A stretch of DNA of 28,084 nucleotides from Bipolaris cookei (Eukaryota; Ascomycota; Dothideomycetes; Pleosporales; Pleosporaceae). The position numbers and the translations under genes were made by a program. The notes beneath the pieces are model-generated. The model did not search any database and had not been told where the DNA came from. It worked only from the letters and a program-made list of their open reading frames with translations. Positions 9,780 to 19,891 of the stretch are shown here, in pieces (the stretch's first letter is position 1; every line of letters starts with the position of its first letter). The stretch lies in contig NRSV01000153.1 of NCBI GenBank assembly GCA_002286855.1, positions 1 through 28,084 on the forward strand. The letters run 5' to 3'.

Positions 9780-11463
9780 ATGACTGTCGCCACGTGTTCC
9801 GAAACAATGAATACTCCATCAAGGGACTCGATAGACAAAATACAGAGCACAGAGGTGCAGACATCCACTGTATCTGGTGCAAGATGTATCAGTCCATTAG
9901 CTATAGACCAAGCTGGAATGATCGAGGATATCGGAAAGACACGACGGAAAACAATAGTTGCAGTATCAGTTTCAGCGACCGGATTGAACGCCTTGCTCTC
10001 CAGTCTGGTAATCATTACCTTCCCAACTATGGCATCTGATTTGAATATGGGTTCGGAGCTACTACTATGGTATGTAAACCCTCTACTTATGTAAATACCG
10101 GGCTCATTGTATAAAAAGGCCAATTTCCGTCTACTCCTTGACTTGCGGTTGTACACTTCTCTTGCTAGGCTCTATAGCTGATGCTGTGGGGACTAGACCA
10201 ATGTATCTAACAGGCTGTCTGTTCCAGACTGTTTTTACCCTGGCTTGCGGTCTCTCAAAAACGAGTGCACAAATCATCATCTTTCGCGCTTTTGCTGGCG
10301 TTGCTTCTTCGTTTTTACTTCCCTCTGTTGTGAGTATTGTTTCGGAATCTTTCCCAGACGGCAAGCAGAGAAACATGGCTTTTGCCCTGCTTGGGGGATC
10401 ACAACCGTTTGGATTTTCTCTAGGCCTATTACTTGGAGGCCTTCTCCCAAGTTGGAGATGGGGCTTCTATTTCGCTGCAATTGTTAGCGGCATTATCTTC
10501 GTTCTAGCTTTCTGGGCGCTTCCCCACAGAGAACGAAAAAAATCCGACATATGGGCTTATTTGAAGCATGAGATAGATTGGGTTGGGATCTGTATCGGAA
10601 GTTCTAGTTTTGGGTTACTTTCATATGCATTCACGTAAGCACGTCACGCTCCGTCTCAGGATTACTACTAACTAAATAGCACCCTGAGAGCTGATCTGTC
10701 TAACATCAAAACCCTCGGCACACTTGTAACATTGGTTTTATCAGTTGTACTTGTCCCAGCGTTCGTGCTCTGGGTCGGCCGCCAAGAACGACTCAAAAAG
10801 CCAGCAGTAATTCCAAATTCGCTATGGCGCAATCGCATCTTTACAACCATCTGTCTTGGCCTATTCTTGACCTGGGGAGCTCTTACCAGTTCTGATTCGT
10901 ACCAGAGTCTTTTTTTCCAGAAGGTCCAGAATCAATCTCCGTTGCAGACCTCTTTGCGCTTTCTACCCGGCGTTGTCTCTGCATCACTCAGCACTCTAGC
11001 TGTTGGATTTCTTGCCCACAGAGTCCACATTGGCTGGGCAATTATATGTGCTATGTTATTCAGTGCTGTGGGCATTCTTCTTATGGCCATTATACAGCCT
11101 CAATGGTCTTATTGGGCATGCGCATTTTTGTCAGTTGTCTTAAGTCCAATTGGTGGAGATGCCCTATACACTGTATCGAACCTGGTTGTCACATCTGTGT
11201 TTCCCGAAAGGACACAAGCGCTTGCAGGAGGTGTACTGAACACGCTCACTCAACTGGCGAAGACTGTTTCATTAGCTACTAGCGGCGCGATAGCGGGCAG
11301 TGTAACATCTTCAAGCCACTACGACTCGAAGACATCTCCCCTCGCTCTCATGAAGGGCTATAGAGCTGCCTTCTGGTACTTCTTCGCCCTGTCTTGCACC
11401 ACTATATTGCTCTTCACCTGGGGATTGAGAGGTATTGGCACACTGGTCAAGAAGACAAAGTAA
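9780..11463 (+). CDS. Major facilitator superfamily drug-efflux-type transporter, three exons
   Basis: Proposed exons are 9780-10069, 10119-10634 and 10680-11463. Introns are 49 nt (GTATGT...AAG) and 45 nt (GTAAGC, branch TACTAAC, TAG). The joined frame gives 529 residues. After a hydrophilic N-terminus of about 60 residues come many hydrophobic helices, 12 to 14 by eye. The loop after helix 2 carries the MFS signature GSIADAVGTRPMYL (motif A). The fifth-helix region has GGSQPFGFSLGLLLGG (motif C-like, typical of drug/H+ antiporters). Later helices include FLTWGALTSSDSYQSL and a positively charged C-terminus (LVKKTK). It probably exports a small molecule across the plasma membrane; the substrate is unknown. 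The frame is intact. It is divergent to the aminotransferase gene. The ATG at 9780 was chosen because upstream frame positions lack an ATG. Confidence 0.87.
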
Positions 11464-11758
11464 ACAAAATCTATGAAACAAGAATAGATTTTATTCAAGT
11501 AAACTTTAGAAACTAATGCTTTCGACTTGCAAGATCGGCCTCCTTAGTGGGAATGACAGTAGTGTAAACTCACCCCTCAAATTCAAGATACAAACTTGCA
11601 ATCCTATGTCTTCTCGGCAGCAACACGATTAGTTACATACATAGTTAGCTTATATGTTATATCCAATATGAATACCTCTTATGATAGCTTATACAGCAAG
11701 AAATTAGGCGATTGTCCCTCGGAAGTAGTTACAATACTCGGGGTTAGCCTAGAGCTGG
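11464..11758. other. Intergenic, nothing recognised
   Basis: This AT-rich stretch is the downstream side of both the transporter and the disrupted small gene. No motif or repeat stands out. Confidence 0.4.
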
Positions 11759-11940
11759 CTAATGGAGTAGCATAATGTCTTCCTTGAAAGGACAAAAGTA
11801 AATATTACAGATGGTACCCGATTCGGTGCAGAACATGGGTATAAGCTCGGCCATATACTTTTCGGCCAACATATACTTCTCGGCCACCCCACCAAAGCAG
11901 CCACACAATACAAAGTCGCAATTTTTGTCAACAACAACGG

Positions 11941-13529
11941 TTATATTTGCCACTCAGTATGTATAGAGTTGAGAGCACGTGCTGCTACTGCTTCTGCTGC
12001 TTTTTGAGCCTCATTCTCTGGTGAAGTGCTTGCCTGTTGAGCCTGTTGAGCTGTTGCTCAATCAATAGCAGCCTTGATATTCTCAACGTTGCTAAACCGC
12101 TGATTTAGAATAACTTGAACTCGCTTTTTTATACGTGTAACTGTAGTACTATCTAGTTGATATTTAAATCGTTGATTTTCAGCCTCAAGCCGAGCTGCCC
12201 TAGTGCTAGCTTCTGCAATAGCCTTGCCTGCCTTGCCAAGCACAAGCCGGGTGCTTCGTGAGAGAGATTCTGATAACCGCAGCTGTTTTTGAGCCTTATA
12301 TAAGGCCTGTGAGCTCCGAGGTGTAGTGAATATCAACTCTGGGGTAGCTGACGCCTGGCTAGGTGGAGGAGTAACTGGCCGGCCAGTTACTTGGGATGAT
12401 AGCAGTACAAGGCCTGGGTTGTACGGACAGAGGCCAGAAGCCCTCCAGCCAGCTCGTATTACACGATTTGACAGAGCTTCTTCTCTTGCCTTGTTTTATG
12501 ATACAACAAAACGCTTCTTCTTAATAGGTGTTGTGTCATCAAGGGCAGAGAGAGTTTGAATCTCATTACGGTACCTGCTCTTGAGTACTGAGAAAGGAGC
12601 AAGATCCAGCGGCTGAAGCAGGTGTGAGGCGTGGGGCGGAAGGTATAGGAGGCGGATCTTGTTCACCTTGCAGAGCCACATGAAGTCAATTGGTATGTAG
12701 GAGCTATGGCCATCGAGTAGAAGTAGACGATAGCCGCTAGAGGATAGTGAAGTGTTTGGTATAAAGATACGCCGTAACCATTCATATCCAATTAAGTTTG
12801 ATGTCCATCCATTCTCTGACTTTGTATAGAGCCAATTAGATGTGCCTTGTGCTGGGAACCACGTTGATTGTAGATGCTTGTCCTTAAAGATGACTAGGCA
12901 TTGGAGTTTGACGCCAACAGCTGAGATGGTCTCAATAATTGATACCCACTCACGATCCTCTGGAAATTTGATATAAGCCTTCTTTTTTGAAGAACTAGCA
13001 ACCACTTGGGAGCTCGTATATACCCCTAGTGCAACTCAGTCTCATCCATATTTCATATATCCTCATACTGTATGCCTAGCTCTATTCGAGTATGCTCAAA
13101 TAGCTCAAGAAATGCTTGAATAGTCTCATAGCTAGCTGTCGTAGTCCGTACGCTATCAATAGTTCTGCCGACTATAGAGGCGACGCGTGGGTTGCGGGCG
13201 ATGAAATGGGGTATCCATAGTTGCCCGAGAGGCTCGTGGTCGCCGTTTATACGGAGGAGCCGGGTGACCATTTCTCGTACGCGTGAATGGGAGGGAGGTT
13301 GTGCGCATGAGCCCTCATCGAGTATCCAGTCTACCAGAAAGGCCTCTTATTCTGGAGTTAATCGCTGCTGCTGTTGATGAGCTACCGCGTGTGGTTGGCG
13401 GCCCTTCATGCGCTCTTGGAGCGATGATCGGGGAACTCCGTACGCCTGTGCGGCCTGTCGCTAGCTTCTAAAAATACCAGCGTTGAGATCGCGAATAGCA
13501 TTACTAAGAGCAACTTCTCGGGGATTCAT
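11941..13529 (-). pseudogene. Transposase pseudogene of element F
   Basis: It starts MNPREVALSNAIRDLNAGIF at 13529 and ends at a TAA at 11941-11943. The span is 1,589 nt, one short of 530 codons, consistent with a single-base deletion near 13040, just after the NMDET motif. In-frame stops lie near 13461, 13350, 13053, 12496 and 12058, several of them CAA/CAG/CGA-to-stop changes. Visible parts are the psq-like helix-turn-helix (QAYGVPRSSLQERM), a CENP-B-type domain, catalytic Asp in NMDET, second in LLLDGHSSY, third in LQPLDLAPFS, and an Ala/Gln-rich coiled C-terminus (EAQKAAEAVAARAL). There is no zinc knuckle. It is a third transposase lineage in the window, now inactive. Confidence 0.85.
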
Positions 13530-13758
13530 GTTGAGTGTGTGGCGTTGACAGTAAAGAGCGTCAAATTCAGAGTAACGCGTTGTGGTGGGGTGGCCGAGAA
13601 GTATAGAGGTGCCGGATGGGCCAACGCCGCGGACGGGCCAACGCCGGATTTTCCCTGCCAACACTATCACAAACTTGAAGCTGTAGAGTTTTACACAAAA
13701 GCTATTATCGCAAGAGATCTTAGTGTAGTAATCCAGTGGTATCATTTATCTGATCTAT

Positions 13759-15045
13759 CTACTGATATTTAACTGGCAGCTTGATGGTGCGGCCTGAACG
13801 CGAGCGTGGTGATGGTGGTGCAGCTGATTGATCGGCTGGCTGCGCACCACCACTACTACTACCAACGATAATATTTTTTGATACCAGCTTGGCACAGCGC
13901 TTAGAGCTAGGCTTCTTGCCTATTCGAGAGATCTTGATAGCTTTTTAAAGTCGTTTGTGGGCGGCTTGGCGGGCTTTCTGGTGAGCTGCTGCTTCAGCTT
14001 TCTGCTTCTCACAATCTAGTTTTGCCTGTGCCCGCGCCCGCCGCCGCGCATCTAGTTCTTGAGCTTTGAGTAGCTTTCTCTCCTTTCTAGCTTTGATTGT
14101 GATAGCTTTTTGATGTTGCAACTCCTCGTGATTGCGCTGTTTCTNNNNNNNNNNNNNNNNNNNNNNNNNNNNNNNNNNNNNNNNNNNNNNNNNNNNNNNN
14201 NNNNNNNNNNNNNNNNNNNNNNNNNNNNNNNNNNNNNNNNNNNNNNNNNNNNNNNNNNNNNNNNNNNNNNNNNNNNNNNNNNNNNNNNNNNNNNNNNNNN
14301 NNNNNNNNNNNNNNNNNNNNNNNNNNNNNNNNNNNNNNNNNNNNNNNNNNNNNNNNNNNNNNNNNNNNNNNNNNNNNNNNNNNNNNNNNNNNNNNNNNNN
14401 NNNNNNNNNNNNNNNNNNNNNNNNNNNNNNNNNNNNNNNNNNNNNNNNNNNNNNNNNNNNNNNNNNNNNNNNNNNNNNNNNNNNNNNNNNNNNNNNNNNN
14501 NNNNNNNNNNNNNNNNNNNNNNNNNNNNNNNNNNNNNNNNNNNNNNNNNNNNNNNNNNNNAAGCCCTTCTCATCTATATTACATATATGCTGCGACTCCA
14601 CTTTATATTGATCGATTTTTTGGCGTAGAAGCTCGAAGTAGAGCTGATACTTCTTTTCTGAATCATCTCGGCGCCGGCTGCGATCGATTGGCATGGTGCG
14701 CTTAAGTATAACGAGATGCGAGTAGCGATGAACAAAGCGATCAACCCAGTGGTATCCGAGCTGCTTTTAGGCCAGCTGCGACGCGATATTTCGAATGATA
14801 CTCCGTGTGGGTGGTAGGCCTCGCTTAGTAAGTCTATCGATATAGTCGATAAGCCCAGCTTCATGTTGTGGGTGGACTGCCTGCTGGTTTTGTGCAGCTG
14901 CTTGTCTAGAGCTGGAAATACCTCGGTAGCGGCGGCTCAGCGTTCCTGGATCAACACCATATTTTTTTGCAATTTGAGAGTATATAAGCTTTTCATTAGG
15001 CTTCAACGCGTTAATAGCAGCAAGCGCAGCGTCAATTGATTGCAT
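13759..15045 (-). pseudogene. Transposase of element D, with a stop and an assembly gap
   Basis: ATG at 15045 begins MQSIDAALAAINALKPNEK. A psq-type helix-turn-helix (YSQIAKKYGVDPGTLSRRY) and CENP-B-type domain follow. A TAG at 14767-14769 breaks the frame, then HICNIDEKG (first catalytic Asp) runs into the N gap. After the gap come a Lys/Arg/Gln coiled coil, basic segment (KKPSSKRCAKL), and the C-terminus KLPVKYQ, shared with element E2. In element G about 340 residues separate the corresponding points, but only 416 N bases are shown here. Either the gap is too short or the copy has an internal deletion. Confidence 0.8.
14145..14560. other. Assembly gap (416 N)
   Basis: A run of undetermined bases lies inside the transposase of element D. 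It falls in the catalytic domain, which is repeated in several similar elements nearby, a likely reason for assembly failure. The size may be nominal. Confidence 0.99.
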
Positions 15046-15600
15046 TGTGGTCACGTTATGAGTGGTTGAAGTGGATAGAATAATTGGTGTTGGAGGACGT
15101 AATCCGGCGTTGGCCCGTCCGCGGCGTTGGCCCGTCCGGCACCTCTATGGCCGAGCTTAGATGTGGATCAAATACGGACGGTTGACCATCGAGATCGCAA
15201 TCGACAATGGCAAAAAATGCTTGTCTGAGCTGGTCTTTGTCACAGGCATATTTGCAATCGGGGTTAACTAGTTGAATTACCAACACGAATTGGCCTAGCC
15301 ACAAACAGACAAAAGCCGAAGCACCACAGTAGTACCACACAAAAAAACCTCTCACATGTGAATAACAAAATAGAACGGCCTACGGCCAAAGTCTTTGTTG
15401 GCACGATAAAGGGATCACGGGGTGAATCAACTTGCAGATGCAATACTATGGTGAGGAAGCGGATTGATTGTCTGTATGTGCTATCGTGTCCAGTACTTAC
15501 AGCGCCTGCGCGCACGAACGCAGACGCACGATTCGGTAAGCAGCGGGGACAACGACGTCCCTGCGACTGCTCGTGTCAACCAATCAGTTTCGCTTATCAG

Positions 15601-15620
15601 TAGGACTCGTTCGAGTCCTA
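15601..15620. repeat. Perfect 9+2+9 palindrome
   Basis: TAGGACTCG-TT-CGAGTCCTA is a perfect inverted repeat with a two-base centre. It could be a binding site for a dimeric regulator; no tRNA fold is present around its GTTCGAGTCC core. Confidence 0.7.
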
Positions 15621-16638
15621 ATTGATTCCGACAGTCTTACATAGCCCCGAGCTTCATATAGACTCTAATGGAATAATAATGCTAATACGAATCAGAGCTT
15701 CTTCAACTCTAGATCTTTTGCCGATCATTGTTGGCGGCTACAATAAGCACTAAGCATTAATATACCGTACTTGCGTGGGGCAAGTGAGACATGTTGAGCT
15801 GGGAACGTTAGATGGCCTTATACGACAGGTTCGGGCGTTTAGATCGCTGACATTTTCAAGTGATTGAGCATGGACTTCAACGGCCTCTCCTTCTCCCTCT
15901 CGATCCCCCACTTCATTCCCGATGTTTAGGCCAAAGGGTTATGCGTTCGACGGGAGACTGCTGTCGACAAATGACTAGCTCGGTTGGTGAACTAGCGTAC
16001 CTTAAACTGATTTTTGTTATATGAACGTTTTGAGAAAAGCGTTTTTCGCTTTTAGCAGGTATAATCCAAACAGCAATTGCATTGCACAACCTCCAAAGAG
16101 CTTTCTTTATGCGTCTTGAGGCAGGTTTAGTTCACATTGATGACATAATACTTAATTCTCAGGATTTAAGATAGTACAGATTATTTGCGGAGTGCACTGA
16201 AAGATCTCACAGGTAAACAATACAGGGAGAATTCTCTACACGTAGAAATAAAGTGCGTTGTGTAATTACACCATCCCACAAGACCCCTACCGAGACTAGG
16301 CATGAGCTATTATTTCAAGCACTAATTAGGCTCTCCTATGTGCGCATAGACATTGAACAGCTAAGACTGATCTGCAGCTCTGCACATGGGTTCATTAATC
16401 GTGCATATAGGCCCTAAAATCAAACCAGCCCGCCACAAACTTAGCGTCAGGACAACTACCAGGTGTTTCCCCCCTAACTATCTCACCGGGCTACACGCCT
16501 TTCTGCTGCTCTATTGATAAAAAGAGGCACCTCTGGCTACCATAACAACAAGAACTCTATACTACTATCATTGATCAAGCATATCCTTCCTGCGAACCTT
16601 TCGAGTTCCTAGATTCCGTAATTGATCAACGCTCCACC
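15621..16638. other. Intergenic upstream of the ubiquitin hydrolase gene
   Basis: About 1 kb without a convincing gene. It presumably holds the promoter of the plus-strand gene at 16639. A weak TATA-like ttgataaaaag lies about 120 bases upstream of that ATG. No repeat with other parts of the window is seen. Confidence 0.4.
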
Positions 16639-17423
16639 ATGAAACAAAAGACATGGGTAATGCTTGGTACGGGATCTAAATCCTTACAGATCACTCGTTC
16701 TCGACCAGTAACTTATCTCCGATCGCAGAAAATAACCCAGATGTCATGAACCAACTAGCAACTAAGTTAGGTTTATCGTCTGAGCTTCAATTCTACGACA
16801 TCTATTCAATAGATGAACCTGAACTTATGACTCATATACCGCGGCCCGCTTTGGCTCTGCTTGCCGTAATTCCACTTACCCCAGCCTGGGACCAGGCTCG
16901 GAACGCCGAAGACGCCGAAAAAGATTGGTACACTGGCTCCGGGCCAGAGGAGCCGGTTATCTGGTTCAAGCAAACCATTGGACATGCATGCGGCTCGATT
17001 GGTTTGCTTCATAGTGTCATCAATGGTCCAGCTGCTGATTTTATCGAGCCCGATTCTGATCTGGCAGCTATACGAAGCGTTGCTATACCATTAGATATGA
17101 CTCGACGCGCCGAGATGCTCTATAACTGCGAGCCATTCGAACGCGCTCACAAGTCGGTTGAGCAGGCTGGTGACAGCTATGCGCATCCAGCAATTGAGCG
17201 TGATGGTGGTCATTTCGTGAGTTTCGTCAAGTGTGGCGGGAAACTCTGGGAGCTTGAAGGATCGAGAAAGGGCCCCCTAGAGAGAGGAAGTCTAGCTGAT
17301 GACGAGGACGTTCTCAGCCCGCGAGCACTCGAACTTGGCATTAAAAGGATCATCAAGATGAATGCGGATGGTGGGGAAGAGAACGTTTGTTTTAGCTGTA
17401 TTGCTTTGGCTCCAAGAGTCTAG
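16639..17423 (+). CDS. Ubiquitin carboxyl-terminal hydrolase, UCH-L3/YUH1 type (peptidase C12), two exons
   Basis: Proposed exons are 16639-16666 and 16729-17423, with a 62-nt intron (GTACGG...CAG). The joined start MKQKTWVMLENNPDVM fits the family's usual WxPLExNPEVM opening, which is why this short first exon was chosen over the ATG at 16746. Total is 240 residues, usual for the family. The oxyanion Gln (about 91) and nucleophile Cys (about 97) lie in KQTIGHACGSIGLLH, and the His (about 171) in GGHFVSFV. The third catalytic position, normally Asp in ELDG, is Glu (about 186, LWELEGSRKGP). YSIDEPELMTHIPRPALALL is also typical. It would cleave small adducts from ubiquitin or related C-termini in the cytosol. 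No damage to the frame; whether Glu supports full activity is unknown. Confidence 0.88.
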
Positions 17424-17819
17424 AGTCTAGACAAAAGCTAGCGCACCCAAATCACGAAAATACTATGTTGTACTCAGTGTAACAGGCTACAAACCGTGTG
17501 CTAGAGGCCCTCGATTGGGTCTTGGTGCATGACCATAGCATCCGCGTCTAGGCCTTAGCACCCGAATTTTTCCATCTGAACTGCGCTCCGACACTGCTTT
17601 TGAGTCAACAGCAAAGCGTAATTCTCCATATCTTTGCTAAGAAAAGTCGCACATCGTCTGAGGTGTATACAGACTAGTTTTTTAGCACTTAACCTGGCGA
17701 AGCCTTAATACTAATACATATAGAATAAAAGATAGAACATCCAGGAACTTAACAAGCAGATATATGTTACTATATAGAGGGCTTTGATGCTCTGGCTTGT
17801 AGACTGTATTCAACTGTTG
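17424..17819. other. Convergent intergenic region, nothing recognised
   Basis: About 400 bases between the 3' ends of the ubiquitin hydrolase (+) and the P450 pseudogene (-). It probably holds both 3' untranslated regions. Confidence 0.4.
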
Positions 17820-19451
17820 TCATCCACTTAAAGTTCCGACCGTAACTGAGCATGAAGCCTCAGCAACTCTAAATTCCTTATCAATTACCCTTTTCTTCGC
17901 CTCACTCCTCACTCTCAACATAACCGGCATACGTTCTCCCGGATTTCTTGGTATTTCTCCTGCATAATCTCTCAGATCCAGTGTCATCTTCGCTTGCGGG
18001 GACGGCACAATCTCAAACGCCCACGCCAACTGCATAATCGCAATAGACAGTGAGCGCTCCGCAATGTGATAACCTGGGAAAATAGGACGGCCAGCTCCGA
18101 AAGCGAAGTGGACCCACTACTTTGGATGTGACGCGTTCTTGCTTTGTTCGCTGGTCGTTAGGTTGCCTTCACAGCATTTAGGTCGGAACCGCTCCGGGTT
18201 GAGATAGCGGGAGGGATCATTCCCAATAGCCCAGGCGTTGAGATGAATGCGGGAGCCGTTCGGGATGCGATATCCACCATACAACAGCTCTTTTGTAGTT
18301 GTGTGCGGGTGACCCAACGCCACTGGCGGTTGCCAGCGCCAAATTTTTTCATTAGGTATCGAGCGTATGGAATCTTTCTCCAGGTTCTCGTATACAGGTG
18401 GATGATCAGGAATACTGACTACGGCTTCTATGTGATTCTGTGCGGTCTCTTGGACCTCAGGAAATTGCATCATTGCTTCGAGAAATGACCATGTCGACAT
18501 TTTGCTGGTGTCTGCTGCACCTATGATGAGCATCAAGGCAAGGTATGCAGCTTCAGAAGTATCCTCAAAACTCATCTTCTCCTCGTCTTGAAGAACCATC
18601 GCAATAAAGGAATGGCTGACTATGTTGTTGTTGTGAGCAGTTTGTACCCGTTGCATCTGTTCGAGGCACCATTTGAGGTTATCTTGGAACAGAGCCCGCG
18701 CTTTTCTCTCCCACGGCTTCAATAAGAGAGGCAAAAGATCCAAGATAGACAACATGTCGACAATGGGGGCTCCTGGCAGCGTTCCTAGTATTGGTTTCAG
18801 TCCACTTTTGAGGATATAGTCAATGGCAGGATCATCCGCGTTTGGGAGGTCCATACCGAACGTCTGACTAGCAAACATACTATACGTGTACCTTCCGATT
18901 GAATTAAATAAGCCTTCGCTTGAAGCTATTAAAGTTGGATCATTGGCCACCTCGTCCAAGAACTTCGCAGTTTCGAAGTGCAAATACGAAATCCCAGCAT
19001 CAGCGTGTGAAATGCTTGTAATGCCCTGGAGTGCAACATTCCTTTGTTGTCTCCATCGCGCATGACTTGCAGAGAGTAACAGAACATTCTTCTCATTGCA
19101 AATCTGCTCGTTGCTGACGATCCATCGTGGGCGCTCCGAGGTAGCAGAAGAATGTTCGTCGAAAATTTCCTTGACGGCGGAGTCGCTATTGATGAAGTAC
19201 TGTGTGAGGAATCCCGCTTCCACACGCACCACTTCACCATATTTGCGTGCCCAGTTTGCGAAGAGTAAGTGCTGTTGGCCAGTTTTGGTAGCGCTAATGA
19301 CATCAAGCATATTACCGAGAAAAGGAAGGCCTGGAGGCTGAGGAGGTAATGGGATCCTGTCCTTAGATTGAACCCATTTTTGAAGCTTGGAGACTAGGAA
19401 GGCGAGTGTTGCAATGCCTAGAAGCGTCTGGGGCCAGCTGAGAAAGAACAT
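17820..19451 (-). pseudogene. Cytochrome P450 pseudogene: in-frame stop and heme cysteine lost
   Basis: A single frame runs from ATG at 19451 to a stop at 17820-17822 (543 codons plus stop), broken only by a TAG at 18117-18119 (codon 445). The N-terminal membrane anchor (LLGIATLAFLV), proline hinge (PLPPQPPGLPFLGNM), I-helix (IGAADTSKMSTWSF) and WRWQPPVALGHPH region match fungal P450s of the O-methylsterigmatocystin-oxidoreductase-like kind. Just after the stop the heme loop reads FAFGAGRPIFPG, with Phe (codon 458, 18080-18078) where the heme-binding Cys belongs. The K-helix ExxR also appears disturbed (KIWR). So the product would be truncated and, even with readthrough, could not bind heme normally. 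No frameshift, so the loss looks recent. It had no introns. Confidence 0.9.
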
Positions 19452-19891
19452 TGTAGCGGTTGTCGCATACCGAAACTTGAGGTCAGAAAATCCACAGTTT
19501 CAGTCTAATGTCTCCCTGCCAATCTGAAGATATGGATTTCGGTAGATATTTATCCAATATATTTGTTTCGGGATAGTGCCGCAAGCACAATGGCTGTACA
19601 TGATATGAAAGGATAAGACCAGCAATTCCGCTAATCTTCGGAATTCCCGGTTGTTGGAGCATGTGGTGCCTGAGTTGAGGAAGTTCACAACGCTCGGAGA
19701 TTTCATTGGCTGCATTGAAACCTCCCACGGCAATGCTACGGGAGAGAGCCGCGGCACTTAGAGACATCATAACTTAGAAGACTTCTACTTTTGCTATTCA
19801 AAATCTGCTTGAACGCATTTATTAACAGTATCTTTGATGCTTTTCTTGTTCTATCAAATATTTTAATGCAACCTCTCCTCGCCTCGCGAGT
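19452..19891. other. Intergenic: upstream of the P450, downstream of the small secreted gene
   Basis: This holds the presumed P450 promoter and the 3' region of the next gene. A 95-codon minus-strand frame at 19483-19770 has no recognisable motif and is not called. Confidence 0.4.

Larger units (their letters stand above)
13606..15145 (-). mobile_element. Pogo-like element D, inserted in the right TIR of F
   Basis: The ends are GAGGTGCCGG and CCGGCACCTC, flanked by TA (13604-13605 and 15146-15147). The TIR contains the 17-base word gacgggccaacgccgcg nearly twice in tandem at each end (about 13616-13650 and 15100-15136). The central part is unsequenced (14145-14560). Flanks read through as the F TIR, so D is younger than F. 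Confidence 0.9.
11844..15157 (-). mobile_element. Pogo-like element F, interrupted by element D
   Basis: The left end is TA (11842-11843) then AGCTCGGCCATATACTT. The right end is ...TATGGCCGAGCT then TA (15158-15159). The inner TIR tatacttctcggccaccccacc at the left pairs with ggtggggtggccgagaagtata at 13584-13605. The right TIR is cut by element D and resumes after 15147. GGCCGA boxes recur three times at the left (18- and 15-bp steps) and twice at the right, so the two ends differ by one repeat unit. Without D the element is about 1.8 kb. Confidence 0.87.
11759..15355 (-). pseudogene. Small cysteine-rich, possibly secreted protein gene split by element F
   Basis: The minus-strand frame runs from about 15355 to 15158, is interrupted by F, and continues from 11841 to the stop at 11759-11761. 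If F and one TA copy are ignored, the frame is exactly continuous (codon CTA spans the target site). The 5' part has a hydrophobic stretch (LWLGQFVLVIQLV) followed by NPDCKYACDKDQ and a third Cys (VDCDLDG). The 3' part adds three more Cys spaced C-x6-C-x4-C. About 92 codons in all, with six Cys after the hydrophobic stretch. The frame has no ATG at its start: GTG at 15355 overlaps an ATG in another frame, so an upstream exon or a lost start is likely. A small secreted protein is a reasonable guess; no family is recognised. Confidence 0.5.

Noticed and set aside
12326..13772. Several plus-strand frames in the F element
   Set aside because: They are antisense shadows of the F transposase and its TIR.
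15602..15619. GTTCGAGTCC as the T-arm of a tRNA gene
   Set aside because: It is half of a perfect palindrome; no acceptor, D or anticodon stems fit around it.
16746..16748. ATG at 16746 as the start of the ubiquitin hydrolase
   Set aside because: It would drop the conserved WxxLENNPDVM opening, which is recovered exactly by a 28-nt first exon and a well-formed 62-nt intron.
19483..19770. 95-codon minus-strand reading frame upstream of the P450
   Set aside because: No motif, no homologous look, and it occupies the expected P450 promoter.
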